Shown here piece after piece: positions 1 through 8,798 of a stretch of DNA of 35,577 nt (position 1 is its first letter; each line of letters begins with the position of its first letter). Where the stretch lies: the IMG/VR virus record IMGVR_UViG_3300031707_000083, positions 1-35,577 of that record. One strand, 5' to 3'. Both the position numbers and the translations under genes were made by a program. The notes beneath the pieces are model-generated. The model had not been told where the DNA came from and made no database searches. It worked only from the letters and a program-made list of their open reading frames with translations. This stretch comes from a virus.

Positions 1-2573
1 GAATAGGGGATGTGCTAGGGGCGCAAAATGTAAAATCCCCGTTTATCAGTAGTGACTACTTTGATCTTGCCGGATCTTTTCAATTTAAGAGATTCAATTT
101 CTCATCAAATCCACCAAATGCAACATTAGAATTTGTAGATCCTACATTTACATTATTTGAAAAGGTATTAGCACTAGTTAACAATACAGATCCTATAAAC
201 AATTTAATATTTGCATTAACATTAGAGGTTACAATTGGATGGGCATTTAAAGATAAAACAGCTGGTGATGTTTTATATCCAATGTTTAGAAGTCAAATAC
301 TAAGAGTAGGCGGAAGATTGACAATAAAGGATAATGAATTAATAGGAACAACTAAGTATTCTTGTACAGTGATAAGCATGCAATATAATATACAAAGTAC
401 TGGTATTCATTATATTTTAACATTAAACCCAACAGCGTATCATCAAGAACAAGTATACTCTCAGTCTAAGGCTGTAATGCCAACAAACTGCCAATATCTT
501 TCAATATTCTATAAACTTGCAGCAGATATGAATTTATTGTTATTAATAGATGATAGTGTTAATATAAATCAATTAACAAAAACTGCAACGAAATTTGCAT
601 TTGAAAATAAAACTAACATCGATAATTTCTTAAGACTAATTAATACAGTAAATGAACCAGGGTCTCAATTTAGACCATTAGATTTTTCTATATCTAATCA
701 AGAAGATGATGCTAGAGCTGCAATGGATCAAATGTCTGGAATGTATAAAGATTTTACAAGAAGTACAGATGTTATTAATTATTCATCTATTGCAAATATA
801 TTAAATAATAATGCATATGCTTATGAAAATCCAGTGCCAGTTAATGAAATTGGGCAAGTAGATGGACAAATATCTTCAAGTGGATCTGGAAAAGATATGA
901 AAACATGGAATATGGCAGCAACTGGCGCTTTATATACAGACGCTAAACCACTTCAAGCAAAAACAAGTACTAATCTAACAAATGATCAACAGGCTGATAA
1001 TTTATCAATTGATCAATTATTATCTCAAGGTAATCAGAATGCAATATCATCTATTCCAAACTCTAATGAAATAATGGCAGAAGGTTTCCAAATTATAAGT
1101 ACAATAAAAAATGTTGATATAGCAAAGTCTGATAGAGAAAAACAGATGCTTTCTCAATCTATTCAAAAAATTATGCAGCAGTGGAGTTCTGTCTCAGCAA
1201 GGGAATATAAAGACTGGAAAATTTTGGTTGTTACAGAAGAACCTAATATTATTGAAGCAGATATACAAAATATAATTATTCAGTCGTCGATGGATTTGAA
1301 TCTTAGAGGAAAAAAATTTTTAGGAGTATATTCACACTTTGCTAAGGGTGATGATGAAGGTGAGTTGCTCGGGGTAAATGGAAAGGACAGCACTTTGGGG
1401 TTTCTTTTAACATCAATTTTACAAGAAGATAATTCGTTGCCAAGAGTATCTCAAAGAAAGTTTTATGATACATATAATGAACATTGTGGACAGCCACTTA
1501 ATAAATTATTTGATTTGTATAATATAGCATTTGGCAATACAGCAAAATCAGCGCTAGCTATTAAGGTTGATCAACAAGCACAAACACCAATAGCTGTAAG
1601 CCAAACTGTTAAAGCAATAAGAAGTAAACCTGTATTACAACAACAAATTACAAATAGTGCTATTGAAGTTAAATCTCCATTTCAGTCTGGAACTGCAAGC
1701 AGTACAGTTGGTATTTTTAATGCGCACGCTGCGAATGAAGTTATAGTAGGTAGTAGAAATGCTGAGAAAGAATTTTATGATTATTTAAGAGAAATGTTGG
1801 ACTTACCCCCAACTGCAACAATTTCTGATATTTACCAGGCAGCGAATAAACGACAAGATTGTTCATTGTCAGGTGCTAAAAATTATATTAAAGGCAAACA
1901 ATTTAATTTTTTTATGAAAAATGTGGAAAATCATATCAATGAACGCTTTCAGTCCACAATTAATCCAGAAGCATCCAGCTTAAAATTAATAAAACAAGTA
2001 ACAAGAGTGAAAATATGTGATTTATTTAATGAGGTTAATAAGCAGGCTGCATTTGATGTTGTTTATAATAAACAAGGCATGGTATTGACATTAAGAACAG
2101 TTGGAGATATAGCATTATCAATTGATCTTTGCAATAGTTCTTTCTTATATTTAAAATATTTTAATCCGAATGGAACACTTAATAGATTTTTAACAGGTTA
2201 TTATCTAATGCAATCATATTCTCATCAACTCAATTCTGATTCATTTTTTGTAACAGAAATGCAAGTGGCAGGATGGCAGCTTGTTAATAATGGCGTAGTT
2301 ACAGAGCCAGGAAATACAACTAATAATATTGATATTGGGCAACCAATACAATTTAATAATACAACAAATTTAATTTTTAATAATACTAATCCTAATCTAA
2401 GTAGAAGTACTAATGATGTTGGAACTACTATGCTTAGCGCCACAACTGGTGTAACAGGTGATTTAGAAAAAGTATTTCAAGTAACGGTTAATAATCCAAA
2501 TTCTAATAATGCGACTGGAAGTAATATAAATATTACAAAATTTCAGCAAGATGTAGCGGCTATAGAGGAATAA
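1..2573 (+). CDS. Tail/baseplate hub-like structural protein (5' end outside window)
   Basis: The reading frame is open to the left edge of the window, so the true start lies upstream; a GTG at position 12 is only the first possible start inside the window. At least 853 residues are visible. The C-terminal part (around residues 715-755) has a pattern of the type 'GYYLMQSYSHQLNSDSFF' followed by a beta strand, which resembles the last strands of phage baseplate hub proteins (gpD/gp27/gp44-like: 'G.Y.V..v.H....Y'). The rest is beta-rich with many Asn and Thr and no enzymatic motif that I recognise. The position directly before the tape-measure gene, the stop-to-start spacing of one base, and the following baseplate genes support a tail role. 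The exact role (hub, tube-associated or tail-end protein) is inferred and uncertain. Confidence 0.6.
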   Translation, partial: IGDVLGAQNVKSPFISSDYFDLAGSFQFKRFNFSSNPPNATLEFVDPTFTLFEKVLALVNNTDPINNLIFALTLEVTIGWAFKDKTAGDVLYPMFRSQILRVGGRLTIKDNELIGTTKYSCTVISMQYNIQSTGIHYILTLNPTAYHQEQVYSQSKAVMPTNCQYLSIFYKLAADMNLLLLIDDSVNINQLTKTATKFAFENKTNIDNFLRLINTVNEPGSQFRPLDFSISNQEDDARAAMDQMSGMYKDFTRSTDVINYSSIANILNNNAYAYENPVPVNEIGQVDGQISSSGSGKDMKTWNMAATGALYTDAKPLQAKTSTNLTNDQQADNLSIDQLLSQGNQNAISSIPNSNEIMAEGFQIISTIKNVDIAKSDREKQMLSQSIQKIMQQWSSVSAREYKDWKILVVTEEPNIIEADIQNIIIQSSMDLNLRGKKFLGVYSHFAKGDDEGELLGVNGKDSTLGFLLTSILQEDNSLPRVSQRKFYDTYNEHCGQPLNKLFDLYNIAFGNTAKSALAIKVDQQAQTPIAVSQTVKAIRSKPVLQQQITNSAIEVKSPFQSGTASSTVGIFNAHAANEVIVGSRNAEKEFYDYLREMLDLPPTATISDIYQAANKRQDCSLSGAKNYIKGKQFNFFMKNVENHINERFQSTINPEASSLKLIKQVTRVKICDLFNEVNKQAAFDVVYNKQGMVLTLRTVGDIALSIDLCNSSFLYLKYFNPNGTLNRFLTGYYLMQSYSHQLNSDSFFVTEMQVAGWQLVNNGVVTEPGNTTNNIDIGQPIQFNNTTNLIFNNTNPNLSRSTNDVGTTMLSATTGVTGDLEKVFQVTVNNPNSNNATGSNINITKFQQDVAAIEE

Positions 2574-2574
2574 T

Positions 2575-4467
2575 ATGGCAACAACAGGACCTGCGGATCA
2601 TTCATTAAATATACAATTGCGTATACAAGAAGCAATACCTGGGCTTATCAATAAATTGAAAGGTGAATTTGGTCTTCTTGGATCTGCAATACATATAGTT
2701 TCAGATTTATTTAAGAACTTTAACAAAGCGCTAATTGCTATAGGACAAGTTGCATTTCTAGGAACTATACTCTTACTAGCAAGACTTGTTAAAATGATAG
2801 TTGTAATGGATGAAAATATTGCAATAATGGGTCAAAGATATGGCATGAGTAAAATACAAATAAAAGAATTTAATGCTCAAATATACGAAGCATCTAAGCG
2901 TGCTGGTATAATGGCTGATCAGACAGCCCATATGGCAAAAACACTAATGGAAGCAGGCTTTAAAGATAGAAAAGGTGAATTGGCATCATTATCAGCAACT
3001 CTTTTTCAGTTTTCTGCAGTAACTGGTGTATCTGCTGAAACTGCTGCAGAGTTTGTAACTGAATTAAACAGAATTGGGTATAGTTCAGATAAATTATTAC
3101 AACAATTAGCATCATTAAGAACGTCTTTATCCCTATCTACAAAAGAATTTGAAAATGTTATGAAAATAACTCAGAAGGCAGCAGATTTATTATATATATT
3201 TGGAAATGCAACAGACAAGAATGTTCTTAGTGTCGGTAAACTTGCTGGAGTATTAACTCATTTAGGTATCGAGGGTGAATCTATAAGCGAGATAATATCA
3301 TCTCTTATGGATCCAAGAAAATTGTTTAGCAAAGAAGGCAATATATTTTCATTATTAGGGTATGATTTAAATGTTTTACAGAAGCACTTACAAAGAGGGT
3401 TTGGCCTAGAAGACATAATAGATTTACAAAATAGAATACGAAATTTGGGCTGGGTTGATAATGATCAAATGATGCAGACTATGGTGTGGACTGGAAAGAT
3501 AAGCGATGCACAAGCTAAATGGCTTAGACAAATATTAGGGTTGAGAGCTGAAAATATAGCGAAAGCAATTGATCAACAAAATACAGATAGAAAATTACAA
3601 GATTTATATATGGATATGGGTAAAGTTTTAGAACCATTACGGAAACAATGGATAGCTCTTCTTTCAGAAATATTACCAATAATCAGAGATCAAATAGTTC
3701 CTGCAGTAACAAAATTTTTAGAGAAGCTTATTGAGATTGCAAAGTGGATTCGTGGTAATAAAGATGCGGTGAAAGAAATAATTGATACAATTAAGGTTCT
3801 TGCATTTATAGTGATTGGAGCAGGAGTCTTTACATGGTTTGTTAATCTTAGCAGGCATATAAATATTGCTTTGAGATTAATGAGAAATATGGGTGATACA
3901 GCGAGAGTTGCATTAGGCTGGGCCGGCAAACTATTTGGCGCTATTGGTATTGCTACGACTGTAGTGGGTATTGCTACAAAAAAGAGTTTTACATTAAATG
4001 ATATAGCAATGTTTTTAGTTAGTTTGTCAATGATGGGTGCATTAGGACCTTATGGCCTTATAATTGGCGGAATTGCAGGATTATTTTTATTATCTCAACA
4101 TCTTCCAAATTGGTTAGGTGGTGGCTTTATGAAGAAGCTAGGAGCCACTGGAATTGGTTGGGAAGAAGGAAAGCCTGGTTGGGCAAAGGGTGGATTTGGC
4201 GCTGGTGAAGAAACAATAGCATCAACAGCAAATATAAAACAAATAAGTGATGAAACTACAGCAGTTAAAGCTGATGAAGATAGAAAAAATAAGGAATTAA
4301 TGCAACAAATTGCAGATGATATAAATAAAATGTCTGAAAATGTTCCTACTCAAAATCAGCTTGCTCAAGGACTTATACAAGTGATAAAACATGAAAGCAG
4401 AGCAGAGAGAGCAGAGAGATTAAATCGAGAAGCCGCACAGCAGGCCGCCAGTAGTGGAGGTACATAA
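2575..4467 (+). CDS. Tail tape-measure-like protein
   Basis: A 630-residue, mostly helical protein. Tape-measure proteins set tail length and sit inside the tail tube. Residues about 80-230 contain a stretch of short helices (for example 'GMSKIQIKEFNAQIYEASKR', 'FQFSAVTGVSAETAAEFVTE') typical of the TP901-type tape-measure core. Hydrophobic, Gly-rich segments follow at about residues 400-420 and 450-510, which in this family are thought to insert into the host membrane. The length is close to that of T4 gp29 (590 residues), consistent with a tail of roughly 90-100 nm by the usual rule of thumb. The ATG follows the previous stop by one base with a GAGGAAT ribosome site. The C-terminus is Glu/Arg/Ala-rich and probably coiled coil. 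Confidence 0.7.
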   Translation: MATTGPADHSLNIQLRIQEAIPGLINKLKGEFGLLGSAIHIVSDLFKNFNKALIAIGQVAFLGTILLLARLVKMIVVMDENIAIMGQRYGMSKIQIKEFNAQIYEASKRAGIMADQTAHMAKTLMEAGFKDRKGELASLSATLFQFSAVTGVSAETAAEFVTELNRIGYSSDKLLQQLASLRTSLSLSTKEFENVMKITQKAADLLYIFGNATDKNVLSVGKLAGVLTHLGIEGESISEIISSLMDPRKLFSKEGNIFSLLGYDLNVLQKHLQRGFGLEDIIDLQNRIRNLGWVDNDQMMQTMVWTGKISDAQAKWLRQILGLRAENIAKAIDQQNTDRKLQDLYMDMGKVLEPLRKQWIALLSEILPIIRDQIVPAVTKFLEKLIEIAKWIRGNKDAVKEIIDTIKVLAFIVIGAGVFTWFVNLSRHINIALRLMRNMGDTARVALGWAGKLFGAIGIATTVVGIATKKSFTLNDIAMFLVSLSMMGALGPYGLIIGGIAGLFLLSQHLPNWLGGGFMKKLGATGIGWEEGKPGWAKGGFGAGEETIASTANIKQISDETTAVKADEDRKNKELMQQIADDINKMSENVPTQNQLAQGLIQVIKHESRAERAERLNREAAQQAASSGGT

Positions 4468-4469
4468 AA

Positions 4470-5456
4470 ATGGCTAATGCATATAATTATTTAAGTTCAA
4501 GAGCGCAATCTATAATAGGTGGAGCAATACCTGAATCTATATTCTCTCTTGTTGTTGTTGATTTTGATAGTGGCATAGAAAAGATTAATTTTCAACTACC
4601 ACCTGAAAACATAACCGAAAGTAAGGCAGCAAGTTATGCTTCAGAATCTGTATTAGGTAGATTTGAACCTATAAGAATGTATACTCACTCAGAAGCTACA
4701 AAAATAAATTTTACTATTAGCTACTATTGGCTAGAAGATTCTTTAATAAATAATATAAATTCATGGGCTGGTATAAAAGATAATGTAAATAAATTACGAG
4801 CTTGTTTGTATCCATTTGATGGCGGAAAAATAAGCAATGTTTCTGGAGCATATACGCCATCTGATCCTGGTCTAAATCAATTGATGTCAGTCGACCTTAT
4901 TCCATTTAACCAATTTGTTTCGAAACTTACTCCTCCACCAACTCTAAGATTATTTTTTGGAGATATTTATAAGAATATACCTTGCATATTAACAAATTTG
5001 AACGTTGAATATAAAGGTCCCTGGAATGATAATGGTTTAGCTGCAATTGCTAGAAGAATAGCAGCTCAATCTCAATCCAGATTCTCAGATGGATTAAAAC
5101 ATAATGCCAATATAGATTTGGGTAATCAAAATATAGATCCAGCTGCTAGAATAGCTGATTTGATACCAACTAACTGGGGAGTTAAAGGATATCTTATAGA
5201 TGCATTACAAACTGCTATAACATCAGATAATATATTTCCATTAGAGACTAAAGTAACCATTAGTTTAGAAACTATGTATCCATTCGGAACTCAATATACG
5301 TATCAAAGTATTAGAGATTATCCAGTATATACGAAAGATGCTGGAATTAGTAAGAGCAAAAGTATTCCTATTGCTAATGGTACATACCAAATAGCTAATT
5401 CACCAGAGTCGCTAACATCAATTTCTGTTACTAATGGTAGTATTGGAGTAAAATAA
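4470..5456 (+). CDS. Baseplate tube-initiator/hub adaptor (CIS_tube-like)
   Basis: A 328-residue protein. The N-terminal half has the pattern 'FQLPPENITESKAASYASES' then 'VLGRFEPIRMY', followed by beta strands. This matches the layout of the contractile-injection-system tube protein family (T4 gp54/gp48-like and Afp7-like), which connects the hub to the first tube ring. A central segment 'PPPTLRLFFGDIYKNIPC' and 'EYKGPWNDNG' corresponds to the second part of that domain. The ribosome site GGAGGT lies inside the end of the tape-measure gene, eight bases before the ATG, so translation is probably coupled. In related phages a LysM/gp53-like gene follows this protein, as here. The family assignment rests on pattern recognition, not on a search. 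Confidence 0.65.
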   Translation: MANAYNYLSSRAQSIIGGAIPESIFSLVVVDFDSGIEKINFQLPPENITESKAASYASESVLGRFEPIRMYTHSEATKINFTISYYWLEDSLINNINSWAGIKDNVNKLRACLYPFDGGKISNVSGAYTPSDPGLNQLMSVDLIPFNQFVSKLTPPPTLRLFFGDIYKNIPCILTNLNVEYKGPWNDNGLAAIARRIAAQSQSRFSDGLKHNANIDLGNQNIDPAARIADLIPTNWGVKGYLIDALQTAITSDNIFPLETKVTISLETMYPFGTQYTYQSIRDYPVYTKDAGISKSKSIPIANGTYQIANSPESLTSISVTNGSIGVK

Positions 5457-5777
5457 ATGAATAACTATTATGATAGTTCTTCTAGATATAGAAAAAATAT
5501 GGAAGTTATTGATATAACTCTAAACAATAGATCACTAGCATTCCCATTAATGATTAGTAATATTAAGTTTTTAGAATCAGACATACAATCATATTACAAT
5601 GTTCAAGAAAATGAGTCAGGAAGATTAGATTTAATTGCCAATAGAATATATAATAACACAAGATTATGGTGGGCAATAGCAATTGCAAATAATATCGAAG
5701 ATACTTTAACTGAACCTTTAGCTAATACTTCACTTAAAATACCTTCGATAAATGCAATAAATCGTTATCTTTACTAA
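5457..5777 (+). CDS. Baseplate wedge protein, gp53/LysM-like
   Basis: A 106-residue protein. The segment 'GRLDLIANRIYNNTRLWWAI' followed by 'AIANNIEDTLTEPLANTSLK' and 'IPSI' is the pattern seen in T4 gp53 and in LysM-bearing baseplate proteins ('G.LD.IA...Y....LWW.IA..N....P..l..G..L.IP'). gp53 joins the baseplate wedges around the hub. The ATG directly follows the TAA of the previous gene, with GGAG nine bases upstream. The position between the tube adaptor and the spike supports the call. Confidence 0.75.
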   Translation: MNNYYDSSSRYRKNMEVIDITLNNRSLAFPLMISNIKFLESDIQSYYNVQENESGRLDLIANRIYNNTRLWWAIAIANNIEDTLTEPLANTSLKIPSINAINRYLY

Positions 5778-5788
5778 AGGGGATAAAA

Positions 5789-5917
5789 ATGAAATTCATT
5801 ACAGGTTGCTTGCTTTTAGTGATAAATATATTTTTAACAATTTGTTTAGTATATATTTTAAGCATAGCCGCTAAACTAATATGGCTTGTATGTTTGGCTG
5901 GGTGGAGAATGTTTTAA
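5789..5917 (+). CDS. Small membrane protein, 42 residues
   Basis: A short frame with an AAAGGGG ribosome site seven bases before its ATG; its TAA is directly followed by the ATG of the spike gene. The product is almost entirely hydrophobic: after 'MKFITG' one long or two short membrane segments run to the end 'WLVCLAGWRMF'. No family is recognised. Placement inside the baseplate operon could mean a holin or spanin-like helper, or a membrane-insertion peptide, but the sequence does not decide this. The tight spacing and good ribosome site make it likely to be translated. Confidence 0.6.
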   Translation: MKFITGCLLLVINIFLTICLVYILSIAAKLIWLVCLAGWRMF

Positions 5918-7921
5918 ATGGATAAATATTACAACCACCCAAATGTAGAATCTACAGTTGGCACTGGAATACAAAAGAATTTAGATAAGAATAGGGCTAA
6001 ATTCTTAAATACACATGATGTAATTTCTGCAAAGGTAGTAACCCTTAAAGATCCATATCGTTCTGGCAATATAGGAATAAAAATAACAGGTGTACATCAG
6101 GAGGATGTGCCAGCTGAGGATGTATTATTTGCTCCTATGTTAATGCCTTTTGGCGGAGGAGATGGTTATGGTTTCTTCTCTATGCCACCTATAGGATCTG
6201 ATGTAATGGTTACTTTTCTTGATGGAGATCTTAAAAATCCTGTGATTCTTGGGGCTTGGCAATCCAGAAAGATGATTTTAAAGAGTCAGTCTTCTTTTAA
6301 TGAAATAGCGACTACGATAGGAGCTGGTGCTAATTATAGAGCACTGGCTAATACAATATTAATCCCAGCATCAAAAGCTTTTGGAGATTCTAAACAATTT
6401 TTTCAGTTGGGTCAATTAACTCCTGCTTCTCAAGACGCTATTAAGGGTTTTGCATTAGGGGCAATGAAGACTATTATACCAGGGTTTGTAGGCCAAATAT
6501 TAGGTCCAGCTGCATGTTTCATTGATTTTAATACAGCAATAGACACAGTTCTTGGTCCTCCATTAACAGCAATCATATCTGGTCTTTCCACTGATGTTGA
6601 TACCTCAATTGCTATTGCTACCACTACTGATACAGTAACACCATTAATAATACAAGGGAAAGTTCAAGTTGTATCTTTAGTGGCTCAATTAAATTCCGCA
6701 TTTGCAATGGTTAGTACCCAATTAACATCATTAGATAGTGCTATAAAAGGAATGCCAGGCTTAATATCACAAGGATTAAACTCTGTAGCAAGCGATGCGC
6801 TAACTGGAATCCTAGGCCAACCAATAAAAGATGCTATTACAAGTGTAAATCCAATATTACAAGCACAAATTATTGGAAGTATACAAGCAGCTGCTACTCA
6901 AGGTATACGACAAATAACTGCTATGACTGGAGTCGGCTCAAGTCTAGACACAGCTTTAAAAGGTGCAAATTTAGCAACTGCTGTAACTTCTGGAACAATA
7001 ACAGAGGCAGAAGCAACTAAAGCATTGCAAGAAGATACAGTTGACTGGGTACTTGGGAAATCTGAAGGGGGAGAAGTACTTCAGGTATATGGGCCACAGT
7101 GCCCTCTTCCATATATGAATCAAACACCTGGCAGAGCATTAGATGTATTAGGACAAAATCTTACTCAAAATACAGATCCAAATCAAGAAGAACTTAATAG
7201 TTGTTATTTGTCACAAGATTTGGCAACAGATAGTAGTAGTGGTGCTATAAATCCTGCTCCGTGCAATTATATTTGGAAATCACCTGAAGGAAGCGCTATA
7301 GAAATAGACGATACAGGGTATGCAGAAAATGGAAAAGGAATAGATAACAGGGGTGTAAGATTAACAACAAAGAAGGGAGCATTAGTTCACCTTGTTGATG
7401 AGAAAGATGGTGAGTGTATTCTAATAAGAGATAAAAATAACAATTACATCTGGATTGATACTATTAACAATAATATCAATATATTCTCTAATAATAATAT
7501 GAGTGAGAAGATAACAAAAGACAAAACAACAACCTGCGTCAATATGTCAGAAACTATGACTGGTGCTCAAACTACTACTGTTGCAAAAGATCAAAAAGAA
7601 ACTATATCTGGAAACAAGTATAGCAATACCGCACTAAATAGAATAGAGACAGTAGGTACTAATTGGTCTATTACAGTTAATGGCAATGCTAATATTTATA
7701 GTAATGAGAATGTAGCTATTTCAGCAGCTAAAGAGGTAATTGTTGGCGGCGGCCTTAAGGCTGTACTAGCATCTGATGTAATGGTAAAGCTTAAGGCACC
7801 TATTATTAGTATAGAGGGTGGAACTACAGGTGCTTCTTGGATGGCTCCAACTCCAATACATATATGGTCAGCTGTTGAAGTTCATTTGAAAGCACCGTTA
7901 ATAAATATCGGAGCTACATAA
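5918..7921 (+). CDS. Baseplate central spike protein (gp5/VgrG-like)
   Basis: A 667-residue protein forming the membrane-piercing spike. Residues about 35-125 form an OB-fold of the gp5/VgrG N-terminal type: 'VISAKVVTLKDPYRSGNIGI' then 'PPIGSDVMVTFLDGDLKNPV' and 'ILGAW'. Residues about 130-380 are an Ala/Thr/Ile-rich helical insert. Residues about 445-660 are a repetitive beta region ('GSAIEIDDTGY', 'NNNYIWIDTINNNINIFSNN', 'NANIYSNENVAISA') that fits a trimeric beta-helix needle. There is no lysozyme domain between the OB-fold and the needle, unlike T4 gp5, so cell-wall cutting must come from another protein. The gene follows the small membrane gene without a gap and ends one base before the zinc-ribbon gene. 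Confidence 0.85.
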   Translation: MDKYYNHPNVESTVGTGIQKNLDKNRAKFLNTHDVISAKVVTLKDPYRSGNIGIKITGVHQEDVPAEDVLFAPMLMPFGGGDGYGFFSMPPIGSDVMVTFLDGDLKNPVILGAWQSRKMILKSQSSFNEIATTIGAGANYRALANTILIPASKAFGDSKQFFQLGQLTPASQDAIKGFALGAMKTIIPGFVGQILGPAACFIDFNTAIDTVLGPPLTAIISGLSTDVDTSIAIATTTDTVTPLIIQGKVQVVSLVAQLNSAFAMVSTQLTSLDSAIKGMPGLISQGLNSVASDALTGILGQPIKDAITSVNPILQAQIIGSIQAAATQGIRQITAMTGVGSSLDTALKGANLATAVTSGTITEAEATKALQEDTVDWVLGKSEGGEVLQVYGPQCPLPYMNQTPGRALDVLGQNLTQNTDPNQEELNSCYLSQDLATDSSSGAINPAPCNYIWKSPEGSAIEIDDTGYAENGKGIDNRGVRLTTKKGALVHLVDEKDGECILIRDKNNNYIWIDTINNNINIFSNNNMSEKITKDKTTTCVNMSETMTGAQTTTVAKDQKETISGNKYSNTALNRIETVGTNWSITVNGNANIYSNENVAISAAKEVIVGGGLKAVLASDVMVKLKAPIISIEGGTTGASWMAPTPIHIWSAVEVHLKAPLINIGAT

Positions 7922-8116
7922 ATGAAAGATCATATATACATATTTAAGGTAGAATGTAATAGTTGTAAAAAAATAAAAATTGAAAAAGTATTTCTAAGTT
8001 TATATATTGAACCTGAGATAGTATGGAAGACTTATTTATTATTAAGTGGAAGAAATTATTATACTTGTAAAGATTGTACATTAAGTTTTATAAAAAGAAT
8101 TGGGATAAATATATGA
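7922..8116 (+). CDS. Small zinc-ribbon-like protein, 64 residues
   Basis: The product has two CxxC pairs: 'CNSCKK' near residue 13 and 'CKDC' near residue 50, the spacing expected of a four-Cys zinc ribbon. It begins directly after the spike stop codon (TAA-ATG) and its TGA overlaps the ATG of the PAAR gene (ATGA). No family is recognised. Its place between spike and spike tip is unusual. It could be a structural adaptor, an assembly factor, or simply a small regulatory protein carried in the operon. Confidence 0.6.
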   Translation: MKDHIYIFKVECNSCKKIKIEKVFLSLYIEPEIVWKTYLLLSGRNYYTCKDCTLSFIKRIGINI

Positions 8117-8385
8117 GCCTACCACAATGTCGTGTTGGCGATACTTCAAATCATGGTGGTACTATAATAAGTACACCTATTACAGGAGTATATGTAGACA
8201 CTATATTGCCAGCAGTCATAGGAGCAATGCATTCATGCCCAATACCGTTTCACGGAATAACACCAATAGTATCTTCACCTATTACAAGTGTGCGTATTGA
8301 AGGAATAGTTACAGCAATGGTTGGTTCAGTTGCAGGTTGTGGAGCAGTAATGGTAACAGGAAGTCCTACAACAAACATAGTATAG
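8113..8385 (+). CDS. PAAR-domain spike tip protein
   Basis: A 90-residue protein starting at the ATG that overlaps the previous stop. An upstream in-frame ATG at 8074 is inside the previous gene and has no good ribosome site, so I prefer 8113. PAAR features are 'CRVGDTSNHGGTIISTPITG', then 'GAMHSCPIPFHGITPIV', and the Gly-rich end 'CGAVMVTGSPTTNIV'. PAAR proteins cap the spike with a metal-stabilised cone; the Cys and His residues at about 6, 14, 41, 43, 48 and 77 are the likely metal ligands. The order spike, PAAR, gp25 is the usual one in contractile tails. Confidence 0.85.
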   Translation: MSLPQCRVGDTSNHGGTIISTPITGVYVDTILPAVIGAMHSCPIPFHGITPIVSSPITSVRIEGIVTAMVGSVAGCGAVMVTGSPTTNIV

Positions 8386-8392
8386 GAGATTT

Positions 8393-8782
8393 ATGGCACA
8401 AACAGTTGTTCAGAACCCTAAGTACTTTGGGATAGGCTTTAACTTCGGAAAGAGTATTAATGGTTATTTTTCAACTTCTGCAGATAAGAAGCTTGTAAAA
8501 GAAAACATGAAACAGATACTTCTTACTAACCCAGGTGAAAGAATAATGCTTCCTGATTTTGGAGTCGGCTTAAGAAGATATTTATTTGAAATGAATGATG
8601 AACAACTAGCAACTGTTATTAGAGAGAAAATAGTTCAGCAAGTAGCTAAATATGAACCGCTTGCTAATATTATAGATATACAATTTAAACAACAAGATAA
8701 TGAAATGAGAATAAGAATTACATACCGATTGAAGGATGTAACTTATGAACAAGCTGTGTTGGAATTTTCTATAACCCAATAA
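8393..8782 (+). CDS. Baseplate wedge protein gp25-like (W-like)
   Basis: A 129-residue protein of the gp25 family, which nucleates the sheath on the baseplate. The diagnostic segment is 'ENMKQILLTNPGERIMLPDF' followed by 'GVGLRRYLFE', including the highly conserved 'NPGER...P.FG.GL...lFe' pattern. The family's usual length is about 110-140 residues. The ribosome site AGGAG is six bases before the ATG. The next gene is the gp6/J-like wedge protein, as in P2-like and T4-like baseplates. Confidence 0.9.
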   Translation: MAQTVVQNPKYFGIGFNFGKSINGYFSTSADKKLVKENMKQILLTNPGERIMLPDFGVGLRRYLFEMNDEQLATVIREKIVQQVAKYEPLANIIDIQFKQQDNEMRIRITYRLKDVTYEQAVLEFSITQ

Positions 8783-8798
8783 TTAGAGGAGATTAAAA

